From positions 5,295,157 through 5,359,156 of the forward strand of contig NC_133301.1 of NCBI RefSeq assembly GCF_005239225.2: 64,000 nucleotides of DNA. Direction: 5' to 3'. Below the pieces are notes generated by a model, which was given only the letters and a program-made list of their open reading frames with translations, was not told the DNA's origin and searched no databases. The position numbers and the translations under genes are program-made. Shown in pieces: positions 1-9,459 of this stretch (position 1 is the stretch's first letter; every line of letters begins with the position of its first letter). The stretch comes from Populus alba (lineage: Eukaryota > Streptophyta > Magnoliopsida > Malpighiales > Salicaceae).

Positions 1-1180
1 ATACTTTTTTTAAAAACAAAAATATTCATAAGACTTGTACTCTCAGTCTCAGGGCAGGGCATTTTCAAGGGAGCATGAAGCAGGCTCTGAAATACAAAAC
101 CCGAGGGCGTTGGATAGTTTTTGCATGGATGCATGGATGTATCTAAAGCTTCCAAACAAAAAGGTCATTAGCTACTTTCACAGGTGAAAAGCAAAAACAA
201 AAACTCTCAAGAAGCCAAAAGACCAACTGATCCCATTCAAAGAGGTTTTAGAAATGTCCTCGTATTCTGGGAGGAGAGAGTTGTCCGTTTGTAACGAGGG
301 AGGGGCCGGCAAGTGGGACAAGAATGAAGAAGATTCATATACCTAGAGTAAGCATTTGTTTGTGTTTCTAAAGTGATTTAAAAAAAATATATTATTTTTA
401 TTTTTTATATATTATTTATTTTAAATTATTTTTTTAATATTTTTATATCATTTTAAAATATTAATATCAAAAATTTATTTTAATATATTTTCAAATAAAA
501 AAATAACCAAAATACCTCACAAGCTGCTGTTATAAAAGAGTCAGCTATCCATCTCAAGCTCTGTGTTTTCCCATACTGTTTTAGAGGAATAGCTTTTGGC
601 TCGCCTTACTGGGGATATTTTTTTACTTTTTATAGTTCTTTCATTGCCAGGTTCTTCGTCGTCTCTTTTCTTTGTTTTTTTTTTTTTTTTTTCTCGTCTT
701 GGTGGGGTTCCTTGATTTGTCACCAGTTGTCTGTCGGACACTTGATAGTTTTTTTAGCTTTACATGCTGTCTTATGCTTTTTTCTTTCGTTGTGGACTTC
801 TGTTTTTGTGTATACAGAACCTCCTTTTCTTTGCATGTTGATTTTACAGAAAAAGAGACGAGGCTTCAAAATTAAAGCATGCACATAGCCATCTGGATCT
901 TCTAATTATCGTGCATGCATTTCATTCAAAAATACTTTTGCAAAAGTTAGTACAGAAGACAGTTTGTGGCTTTATATTTTCATATTTCTTAACATGCAAC
1001 TCCAGTTAACCAAGTCAGATTTCCATCCTAACTGTTAACGCATGCAAGTTGCATCAACCACATATGAACCCAGATTGCTGCTGACGTAAAATTAGCCATG
1101 CGATGTGTTCGGTACATAGATCAGCCACGAGAACTAGAAGCAAGTGTCATTTGTTTATTTTGCTCTTGAGATCACTAGTG
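1..1180. other. Intergenic DNA with AT-rich low-complexity block
   Basis: No gene recognised. Positions 345-520 are an A/T-rich low-complexity block of the type repeated at about 15795-15960, 18240-18610 and 31560-31720. A TATAAAA sequence lies at 531-537, but the following open frame starts in a T homopolymer and has no recognisable protein, so I do not call a promoter. Confidence 0.6.
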
Positions 1181-1189
1181 AGAAGAGGT

Positions 1190-1361
1190 GTGCCCAACAC
1201 AGACGCGGGAGCCCAAGAGTGTGCCCACAACCGAAGCACGAGCCCAAGCACCATGTGTGCACAAGAGATGTGCCGAGGCAATAGCTCAATGCCACGTGTA
1301 CACATGGGTGTGCCCCCAATCGAGGCATGAGTCGAAGCGCCATGTATGCGGTGGGATGTCC
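1190..1361 (+). repeat. GC-rich ~47-bp tandem array, left half
   Basis: Degenerate tandem units share the core GCCCAAGCACCACGTGTG. Unit cores start near 1242, 1284 and 1331, giving spacings of 42 and 47. Most units carry a CANNTG hexamer (CACGTG or CATGTG) and a GTGCCCA/AGGCA segment. The block is much more GC-rich than the surrounding DNA. It is interrupted at 1361 by the Ty3/gypsy element and resumes at 6585. Short frames open on both strands are a by-product of composition, since 47 is not a multiple of 3. Confidence 0.8.
1357..1361. repeat. Target-site duplication (left), TGTCC
   Basis: Five bases next to the outer end of the left LTR. The partner at 6585-6589 is TGTGC, a 4/5 match. Five-base duplications are typical of Ty3/gypsy integration. 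Confidence 0.65.
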
Positions 1362-1692
1362 TAACGTAGCGGAAGCTAAATAATCTCGAATCCACGAGAG
1401 AGGTTGTGTTCAATGAACAATTTTATTGATGAATGAAAAATAATATGAAAACATCCTTCCTACCTCTGTGCTTTTAAAGAGATGAAAATAGAGTCCTAAA
1501 ATGATTGAGAACTAATAGCAAACAAGTTTGATTTGTTTCCAACACTAACAGCTAATGACAACTAAACGAAATAGAAAATAGAATCCTAACAGGACTGAGA
1601 CTAATCAAATAAACTAACTAACAGTATTAACTTCCAGCTAAACTAGCTAACAGTATTAACTTCCAACTGCCTCTTCCTCATGTCCTACATCA
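1362..1692 (-). repeat. 3' LTR of the Ty3/gypsy element
   Basis: 331 bp, aligned without gaps to 6254-6584. In element orientation it starts TGATGTAGGACA and ends ACGTTA. The expected terminal CA is mutated to TA here, while the other LTR keeps CA. Confidence 0.93.
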
Positions 1693-2290
1693 ATCTCCTC
1701 TTCTTGGAAACAAACTCGTCCCGAGTTATCCGAATACAAAAGCACGTCCTCATGGTATTCCGACAGATCGGCGACATTGAAAGTATTGGAGATGTTCCAA
1801 TCATTTGGTAGCTGTAAGATATAGGCATTGTCATTAATTTTCTTGGTGACTCTGAAAGGTCCATATTTTCGTTTTTGGAGCTTAGTTCGAATTCCAGGGA
1901 ACTGATTTTTTCACAGGTGGGCCATTACCAAATCTCCCTCTGTGAACTCTTTCTTGCGCCGATGTTGGTCTGCGGCAGATTTGTAAGCAGCATTAGCAGT
2001 TTCCAAGCTAGCCCGCACCTCCGAATGTAGTTGTTAAACCCTTTCAACTAGATTTTCCCCAGCTTTACTGACCTTTGGTTGGATTGGTAATGTGACCAAA
2101 TCCAACACATGTTTTGGTTGCTGAGTATATACGACCTCGAAAGGAGGTTTTCCTGTCGAATGATTGGTCATACTGTTGTATGCAAATTCTGCTTGAGCCA
2201 AGTCCAGGTCCCATCATTTTGGTTTTTCTCCACTGATGCATTGTAACATGTTTCCCAGAGTACGGTTCACCACCTCCATTTGTCGTCCGT
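1656..2290 (-). pseudogene. Ty3/gypsy integrase C-terminal part (frameshifted, with stops)
   Basis: Minus-strand frame continuing from the integrase core after a one-base deletion near 2285. It carries the C-terminal portion of integrase ([32 protein letters not shown]). A TGA replaces an arginine-type codon near 1910, and another stop lies near 2037. The frame runs through the polypurine tract and ends with TAA at 1656-1658, inside the 3' LTR. No chromodomain follows. Confidence 0.8.
1693..1706 (-). other. Polypurine tract
   Basis: The minus-strand sequence AAGAAGAGGAGAT lies directly upstream of the 3' LTR (which begins TGATG at 1692). This is the expected position and composition for the plus-strand primer of reverse transcription. 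The same bases encode a glutamate-rich end of the pol frame. Confidence 0.85.
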
Positions 2291-2920
2291 TTGCGGATGG
2301 AACGCACTGCTGAACTGCAGTTTGCTGTCAAATTTCTTCCACAAAGTCCTCCAGAAATGGCTTACGAACTTGACATCACGATCTGATGTGATGGTCTTTG
2401 GAACTCCATGTAAGCGCACTACTTCGCGAAAGAATAAGTCAGCAACATGGCTTGCATCTGCAGTCTTTTTACAGGCGATGAAATGTGCGATTTTGGAAAA
2501 CCGGTCGACCATCACCATGATGGAATCATTTCCCCTCTGAGTTCGTGGTAATCCAAGCATGAAATCCATTGATAAATCCTCCCAAATCGTCTTCGGAATG
2601 GGCAGGGGAGTGTATAAACCAGTATTTTGGGTATGTCCTTTTGCTTCTTGACAAACTCGACAGTGTTGGATGATTTTTCCCACGTCTCTCTTCAGCTGCG
2701 GCCAGTAGTAACGGTCGGTGATCATTGTGATTTTCTTGTCACGTCCCATGTGACCGCCCAATCCACCCCCATGAAGTTCTCGAATGATTTTCTCTCACAG
2801 GGACCCCTTTGGAATGCACAGTTTATTGGCTTTAAACAAGAAGCCACCGTGTACCAGGAAGTCACTCACATTTTGGTGGGTGCTGCATTTGTTCCACACT
2901 TCCTTGAAGTCTTCGTCATT
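2267..2920 (-). pseudogene. Ty3/gypsy integrase core
   Basis: Minus-strand integrase. The zinc-binding part includes CRVCQEAK, and the catalytic core has the first Asp in [10 protein letters not shown] and the second Asp in ITSDRDVKF. The frame is lost at HPQTD near 2285 by a one-base deletion, just before the third acidic residue. An in-frame TGA lies near 2796. Family knowledge: integrase inserts the cDNA into chromosomes. This copy cannot make the full protein. Confidence 0.9.
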
Positions 2921-2923
2921 GTT

Positions 2924-3421
2924 TTACTGGTCCTTCAGAGTTTCAAAACCCGTGATCTCAGTTTCGACCGTTACTAACAGTGTGGTTCGTTTACTCAATG
3001 CGTCGGCGACTTTGTTCATCAGCCCAGCCTTGTGTTTTAAAGAGAAGGTAAATTTCTGCATAAATGTGATCCAGCGGGCATGCATATTGTTCATGTGATG
3101 TCGGTTGTTGATGAATTTCAGAGCTTGATGATCACTATACAACATGAATTCTTTTTGGATCAAGTAATGTTGCCAATGCATGAGAGCTCGAAAGACGGTG
3201 TAAAATTCTTTCTCGTAAGTTGTCCATCGCAGTCTCGCATCACTTAATTTCTCACTAAAGAATTCCACTGGTCTGCCCTTTTGAGATAACACAACTCCAA
3301 TTCCTTTCCCTGAAGCATCACAATCAACCTCGAATAATTTGTCAAAATCTGGTAACGCGAGGACGGGTGTCGTGCTTAGTTTCTCTTTCAATATAGTGAA
3401 ACTTGTTTCTTGATCTTCTTC
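2924..3421 (-). pseudogene. Ty3/gypsy RNase H domain
   Basis: Minus strand, in the same frame as the RT but separated by a TAG at 3422-3424. RNase H landmarks are visible: [31 protein letters not shown] and the closing VADALSK. Family role: degrades the RNA strand of the RNA/DNA hybrid in reverse transcription. A TAA ends the open segment at 2924. Confidence 0.9.
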
Positions 3422-4180
3422 CTAACGAAAACCACCTTTTTTTGTGCACTTGATCAATGGTGCCGCCAAGCTGCTGAAGTTTCGAATGAACCTTCGGTAG
3501 AACGTTGCTAACCCATGGAAGATTCGTACGTCTACCACCGTTGAAAGGGTTGACCATTTGTGAATTGCCTTGACCTTGGTCTCATCTACTTGGACCCCAT
3601 CTTTTCCTACGACAAACCCCAAGAAGACTAGCCGGTCTTGCAAGAAGTTACACTTCTTCTTGTTCACGTACATGTGATTTTTCCGCAGTACTATTAGCAC
3701 TTCCCTCAGGTGTCTCAAGTGTGTCTCCTCATCAGGGCTGTAAATAAGAATATCATCGAAGTAAAGGACGATAAATTTGCATGAGAACGGTCTCAGCACT
3801 TGATTCATGAGTCTCATAAAAGTACTTGGAGCGTTGGAGAGACCGAACGGCATCACGGACCACTCGTACAGTCCTTCGCGTGTTTTGAACGTTGTTTTCC
3901 ACTCATCTCCAGGTCTAATCCGAATTTGATGGTACCCGCTTCGCAGATCGATTTTAGAGAACACTTTTGCTCCTCCCAATTGGTCGATCATGTCTTGGAT
4001 AGTGGGTATTGGATGCCGGTATCGGATGGTGATCCTATTGATTGCTCGGCTGTCGATACACATTCGCCAGGTGCCATCTTTCTTGGGGACTAGTAATGCC
4101 GGTACTGCACACGGGCTCTTGCTCTCCTGGATGTATCCTCTACATAACAAGTCATCAACTTGATCCTGTAGTATCTTGTG
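3422..4180 (-). pseudogene. Ty3/gypsy reverse transcriptase domain
   Basis: Well-preserved minus-strand [45 protein letters not shown] and the catalytic YFDDILIYS (the YXDD box), followed by FLGFVV and FYRRFI. Stops at 4181-4183 (TAA) and 3422-3424 (TAG) cut it off from protease and RNase H, which are otherwise in the same frame. This is one of the best-conserved blocks of the element. Confidence 0.93.
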
Positions 4181-5062
4181 TTATTGGGGACTCATTCTAT
4201 AGTGTGCTAGGTTTGGTAAGCTGGCTCCTAGAATCAGATCTATATGATGTTGTATATCTCTCATTGGTGGCAAACCCATTGGTAGCTCTGCAGGTGTCAG
4301 ATCAAAAAATTTGATCACTAAAGGGAGGACCTTTTCAGGTATTTCTTCCTCTCCCGTATCCTCCTCTTGAGCTAGTAACGCACAAGCTTTGCATTCCTCA
4401 GCCACATGTTTTGATGCTATGGTTAAGAAACTTCCTCCCTCCTCTTGTCGTGCCTCTGTTTTCAAAATGGGTGGTTTCAAAATGATATGTTTCCCTTTCC
4501 ACCAGAATTCATAGGTATTGGCCCTTCCTTTGAAATTGATGTCCACATCGTATTGCCAAGGTCTTCCTAATAAAATCTGGCAAGCATCCATCACCACTAC
4601 ATCACACACAATTTCATCTTGGTAAATCTTACCAATTGACAATGGTACCCTACACACTTCATTGACTACATCAACAGCGCCTTCCACCTTTCGAATCCAA
4701 CGTAAACCATAGGGTTGCGGGTGTTTCTCAGTGGTCAGCTTCACCCTTCGAACCAGTTCTTTAGACACTAAGTTCTCAGAACTTCCTATGTCGATTACTA
4801 CCTCTACTATCACTCTATTGATAATAGCATTGATCTGAAAAACTTGATGGCGAGTCAAAATTTCTGGTCCTTTTTTGGGTGTCAAGAAAACCCTTTGAAC
4901 AATGCAATTGAACTTTTCGTTCCTACATTGTTCTGCTGTCAGGTTTTCTACCGAGCTGTGCTGAGTTAATGTTGTTATTTTTTTTTCTTGAATATCACAT
5001 GGTTGACGCATCACCATTCCAACGAAATCATCCTCCTCTCCCTCCTCAATTCCTTCAACCAC
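4181..5062 (-). pseudogene. Ty3/gypsy aspartic protease region
   Basis: Minus-strand segment between the zinc knuckle and RT. The retropepsin-like site reads DIGSSENLVS, where the family has D-[S/T]-G, so an active-site neighbour is changed. The segment ends with the conserved lead-in to RT (HYRMSPQ) and a TAA. A TAG at 5063-5065 separates it from the nucleocapsid part in the same frame. Confidence 0.82.
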
Positions 5063-6216
5063 CTATGTATCATGATCATCGTCCCCTGCTACTTCATAGT
5101 CACCTTCAGCAAAATGGACAGCAGGTCTTTGCAGACATTGATTCGATCGGTGTCCTGGTTGATGACATCTGTAACATAGCGAGGGCGTTGGTCTAACATA
5201 GGGGTTCGGTGCTAGTTGTGGTGCAGCTCTCCTTGGTCGATGTTCAGTCGCCACTGTCTCATTGGTTGGTTCAGTTGTGGGTGTCACTCTGCTTGGTACT
5301 GCTGGTTTGTAAACCTGGGTCGTACAGATGGTGCTCGGATTGGTTCTTCAGCCTTTCGTGCCAAATCAAAAGCTTGTCTGAGTGTGAATGTATTAAGCAT
5401 CTTCATTTGGTCTTGTATGTCCCGTTTCAAACCTCCTCTAAACCATGCGATTTGCATGTTTTCATTGTTTGGTAGCAAGTTTCGTGAATTTAATCGAATG
5501 AACTCGTCAATGTATTCTTCCACGGTCTGATTCCCCTGTTTGCAATTATGTAATTGAACATATAAACGTTGCTCATAATCAGGAGGTAAGAACTTGCTCA
5601 TGAATTTGCTCTTCATCTTCTCCCACGTTGCAATTGGATGTTTTCCGTCTAGCACTCGCTTATTTTTTAAATACTTCCAATAAGTTGTGGCTGATCCTTT
5701 CAGTTTATTGGCCACCACTTTGAGTTTCCGATCTTCAAAGCAGTCCATCACCCCAAATCCCGTTTCAACCTCGTTGATCCAAGAGAAAAACTCATCCACG
5801 TTCTGTGTTCCTCTGAAGGTTGGTATCTCCACATTGAGTTTATAATCTCGGTCACCTTGGGTTCTCCTTGGAACCCGATCTCCATATTCAATAATTTGAG
5901 AATTTGTTGACGACATCACAGGTAATGATTGTGTGTTTTGGTATTGTGGTATGTTTTCGGGATTACAGGTCAAGGACGCCGGGCCATGAGTGATCTCATC
6001 TGCCCCTCCACGTCTTTGGTCGTCTATCCTGTTGCCATTAGGGGACAACGCCTCTAATCTTTGAAGAACCTCCTCAAGTTGAGCCTGCAGTAATGGAACC
6101 CCATCGAATAGTGGATGTATGTCATTGATGGAGGCAGTAACAACCCCGGTTTCTATGGCCCTTATTCACTAATCATCGTCAGTCGAACGATTACTCCCAA
6201 TATCATCGCGTGCCAT
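5063..6216 (-). pseudogene. Ty3/gypsy gag with CCHC zinc knuckle
   Basis: Minus strand. The gag core is at 5284-6048 (VEIPTFRGTQNVDEFFSWI, ATTYWKYL, VEEYIDEF). The nucleocapsid zinc knuckle CYRCHQPGHRSNQC is in another frame at 5063-5287, after a frameshift near 5290. The likely original ATG is at 6214-6216, shortly inside the primer-binding site. Its frame stops after 15 codons at adjacent TAG and TGA codons (6166-6171). Confidence 0.88.
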
Positions 6217-6238
6217 CAGAAATTTTGCTGAGAGCGTA

Positions 6239-6251
6239 GGCTCTGATACCA
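6239..6251 (-). other. Primer-binding site, initiator tRNA-Met type
   Basis: The minus-strand sequence TGGTATCAGAGCC begins two bases inside the 5' LTR. It matches the binding site for the 3' end of initiator tRNA-Met used by most plant LTR retrotransposons. Confidence 0.92.
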
Positions 6252-6253
6252 CT

Positions 6254-6584
6254 TGACGTAGCGGAAGCTAAATAATCTTGAATCCACGAGAGAGGTTGTG
6301 TTCAATGAACAATTTTATTGATGAATGAAAAATAATATGAAAACATCCTTCCTGCCTCTGTGCTTTTAAAGAGACGAAAATAAAGTCCTAAAAGGATTGG
6401 GAACTAATATCAAACAAGTTTGATTTGTTTCCAACACTAACAGCTAATGACAACTAAACGAAATAAAAAATAGAATCCTAACAGGACTGAGACTAATCAA
6501 ATAAACTAACTAACAGTATTAATTTCCAGCTAAACTAGCTAACAATATTAACTTCCAGCTGCCTCTTCCTCATGTCCTACATCA
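6254..6584 (-). repeat. 5' LTR of the Ty3/gypsy element
   Basis: 331 bp with intact TG...CA ends in element orientation (TGATGTAGG...ACGTCA). It pairs with 1362-1692. Relative to that copy I count about 12 substitutions and no gap. Confidence 0.93.
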
Positions 6585-6730
6585 TGTGCCCAGCTCTAAG
6601 GCATAGCCCAAACGCCACATGCGCACAAAGAGTGTGCCCAGCATTGAGGCAAGAGTCCAAGTGCCACGTGCATGCAGGGAGTGCGCCCACCCCCGGGCAG
6701 GAGCCCAAACGTCACGAGTCCCCACGTGGT
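6585..6730 (+). repeat. GC-rich ~47-bp tandem array, right half
   Basis: Continues the array cut at 1361. Unit cores start at 6606, 6655 and 6703 (spacing 49 and 48). Counting the 5-bp target duplication once, the spacing across the insertion (1331 to 6606) is 47, so the array phase is preserved and the two halves were one array before the retrotransposon landed. Confidence 0.85.
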
Positions 6731-6734
6731 TTTT

Positions 6735-7400
6735 CTTTGACAGTAATAACAATTTTATAAAATTTATTAATGATGATAATAATAATACTAATTGTAATTT
6801 TTACTTTTACCTTTCAAATCAAATCTTTAGTTGTTTTTTCAATATTAAGAATAATTTATTTCTAATTTAGTAATTATTTTATTAATAATATTGATTGTTA
6901 TAAAAATAATAATATTTATAACACAAAAAAATATTTTAAATATTAATACTTTTGATTATAGTAAAACTAATAATATTCATAACACAAATAATACTATTTT
7001 TAATTCCAAGAATATTTAGAACACAAATAATAATATTTTTTATATAAAAAACTTTGAATTATTATAAAAATAATAATATTATAACAAAAATAATAATATC
7101 TTTGATATGAATAATTGGTATTCTAAGAAAAATAATAATATTGACAACGCAAATTATAATATTTTTTATATTAATACTTAGAATTGTTGAATATTTTTAA
7201 TAATACTATGCCATGAGCTCACTCTTTATTTTTTTTTAAATGCCATAAAAAAATTATAATATAAATAATAATATTTTTCTTTCAAATTTATTAATTATTT
7301 TATTAATAATATTAATTATAATAAAAATAATAATATTTCTAAAATAAATAATAATATTTAGAATTCTAAAACCCATGAACATTAAGTTTTGATTAAGGAC
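6735..7400. repeat. AT-rich AATAATATT-type degenerate repeat
   Basis: About 660 bp of irregular repeats of AATAATAATATT, with recurring phrases such as ATAAAAATAATAATATT and AACACAAATAATA. It separates two GC-rich array loci. No coding frame. Confidence 0.7.
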
Positions 7401-7404
7401 CCAA

Positions 7405-7725
7405 TAGAATTTGGTTGTTGCGCTACACCCATTGATCATGGGTCCTGATGCCCAACCCATTCCCCTTGAGTCGGGAGCCATGACTCAAATGCCACTTGTC
7501 CCTAACCCAACGCTGCTCAAGCACCACGTGTGCACTTGGAAGTGCCCAGCCCATAGGCAGGAGCCCAAGCACCACGTGTGTGCTGAGGTGTGCCCAGCAC
7601 AGAGGCATAGCCCAAGCACCACATGTGCGCAAGGGTTTGCCCAATGCCCCTCCAGCCTGATGCTTGGTTTTGTAGATTGCAGCCTACCCACATGCCCCCA
7701 CCAACAGTGCAATCTACAATGAAAG
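7405..7725 (+). repeat. GC-rich ~47-bp array, second locus, with flanking module
   Basis: Unit cores start at 7515, 7563 and 7610 (spacing 48 and 47), with CACGTG in the first two and CACATG in the third. The array is flanked on the left by a module containing ATTCCCCTTGAGTC and on the right by one containing CACATGCCCCCACCAA. Both flanking modules recur in inverted order at 26605-26920, so the whole is a dispersed element rather than a local expansion. Confidence 0.8.
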
Positions 7726-8311
7726 CATTTACAATGTACAGTACCCACCCGTGCTACAATATAGAACAATGCAATTCACAGTGAATAGTATTTCGCGCTA
7801 CAGTGAAATATTGATTAATTTTAGTTATAGTTAATACAATACAATATAATATAATATGTATTTAAGTTTAAACTAATAAGATTTTGACATCTATTAAAAA
7901 GAATTAAACTCGCATTGGGTTGATTATGTCAATAAAAATAAAAAAAATCAAAATATTGATCAAGTTGAAAAAATAAGAAAAATGAGAAAGAAATCTCAAC
8001 TAAATACTTTGAATAACAATTTTTTTACATGGGTGTATTGTTAATTCTTTTTTCTTAACCCAATAGAAAACTCATATCATAAGTTTTAGTTAAAGCTATG
8101 AAATCAGACGATACAATACAAGTTTTTTTGAAAATAAAAAGTAACTAAAATCTAAATTCAAAATGTATTAAGAAAATAAAATATATTGTCGTTAAAAAAC
8201 AATTACCTTTGACTTTACTTTTAGGATATAAATTTTCTAACTTGAACTTCGATCAATAAACAGTTAAAAAGTGATGTATAGTTGAGAAAAAAATAATAAA
8301 ATGCTATAAAC
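7726..8311. other. AT-rich intergenic, nothing recognised
   Basis: No gene, RNA or repeat signature I can support. Confidence 0.6.
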
Positions 8312-8321
8312 ATTATTCAAG

Positions 8322-8498
8322 TTCTCAAGGAGTGTGGCATGGTGGTAAATAATTTAAGATTTGCATAGTAAATCTCGAGTTCGAGTCAGAACATGCACTT
8401 CTTGTAAGATCCTGGGACAACCATGATTTTACTTACTCACCTAGGCCCACAAAGTACGTTTTTCAGAGATAGGGTCTTCTCGAATCCAAAAAAAAAAA
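8322..8498 (+). mobile_element. tRNA-derived SINE, copy 1
   Basis: About 177 bp flanked by a perfect 10-bp target duplication ATTATTCAAG (8312-8321 and 8499-8508). The 5' part resembles a tRNA-type pol III promoter: A-box-like TGGCATGGTGG and B-box-like GAGTTCGAGTC. The body ends CGAATCC followed by poly(A). The same family occurs inverted at 55159-55343. Confidence 0.88.
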
Positions 8499-8508
8499 AT
8501 TATTCAAG

Positions 8509-9459
8509 ATTTTAGTCAAACATTTTTATAGATACGAGATCAATTAATATTCCTGTTCAAATACACATGATATAATGCCTACGATATAATACAATAACAA
8601 GATTATCTAAAACTACTAAAATCACTTAAATTGCCATGCTTTTTCTTCGTGGTCGCTTTCCTGGTTGGTTGAAAATTTGGGGTTCGATTAGAAATTCATA
8701 AGGACCACACACTCTCAATTATCAAATAGGTTTACCTCATTTCAGTTAATTACATACTATAATTACGATGGGGGGAAGCATTGTTTCCTTATACCTATAA
8801 ATATTGTGAATTATTATTGTAATAGGTAGTATTTTATAATTTATTTATTTTGGTGCTTTGGTAATTTTTTTATTTGGTTATTAAATTTTTTTTCAATTTT
8901 AATTTGATGCTTGTATTATGTGTTTGTCGGGATTTAGACTTAATAATTTATTTTAATTTATATATTATATGGTTATGGTGGTATTGATTGAAAAATATCC
9001 AGCATTGGTTTTATACTTATTTTTGCGAGATATTGTTAAAATTCTTTAATTTTTCTAAAAATTGAGAGTTAATGGACTAAAATTGAAGAATAGAAAAACA
9101 TTAAGGCCTAAAAGAGAGAAATGAATAAGCCAATCAAGGACGTCTTGGCAGGGAGAGAGATAAGAGAGAAAGGAAAGAAGAATGGGTTGTCAAGCTACAT
9201 CGGTCGTCACACTACCACATGCATTGTTTTATAGGGGAAAAGACACTTCAAATATTCCTATGACATCAAAGAAGAACTTGTCAGAATATGGAGGAAGGCT
9301 CACTCACCGCTCAAAAGCAAATAACCTTCCTCATGCCCCGGTGAGTGTTTCCCATGCGCCATGCACTTTTGCCTCATTCTTTCAATTTAGCCTCTTAACT
9401 CTTAAAATCTCTTTGATTCAGTCCTCGATTCTAATATTTTATTTTTTTTAGATTTGTAA
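8509..9459. other. Intergenic, no supported gene
   Basis: AT-rich. An 89-codon frame at 9182-9451 has no recognisable domain and no supporting signals, so it is not called. Confidence 0.5.

Larger units (their letters stand above)
1362..6584 (-). mobile_element. Ty3/gypsy LTR retrotransposon, structurally complete, coding region decayed
   Basis: The element is 5.2 kb on the minus strand. It has two 331-bp LTRs (1362-1692 and 6254-6584), a primer-binding site, a polypurine tract, near-matching target duplications, and gag-protease-RT-RNase H-integrase in that order, which is the Ty3/gypsy order. The LTRs differ at about 12 of 331 positions by my reading, mostly transitions. The single long reading frame is broken by stops (6169-6171, 6166-6168, 5063-5065, 4181-4183, 3422-3424 and others) and by frameshifts near 5290 and 2285, so it is not autonomous now. 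No chromodomain is visible at the C-terminus of integrase. Clade assignment within Ty3/gypsy is left open. Confidence 0.95.

Noticed and set aside
672..875. Open frame after a TATAAAA at 531
   Set aside because: It begins in a poly-T run, and is hydrophobic only because of T-rich codons; no homology recognised.
1103..1413. Overlapping open frames on both strands in the GC-rich array
   Set aside because: Units of 42-49 bp are not multiples of three, the frames are composition artefacts, and the protein has no known domain. The same applies to frames at 6572-6760, 7411-7769 and 26589-26828.
7515..7650. CRISPR-like repeat spacing in the 47-bp arrays
   Set aside because: The whole unit is repeated, with no unique spacers, and the context is a plant nuclear genome.
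8322..8390. tRNA gene
   Set aside because: The A- and B-box-like sequences belong to a SINE with target duplications and a poly(A) tail, and no cloverleaf is preserved.
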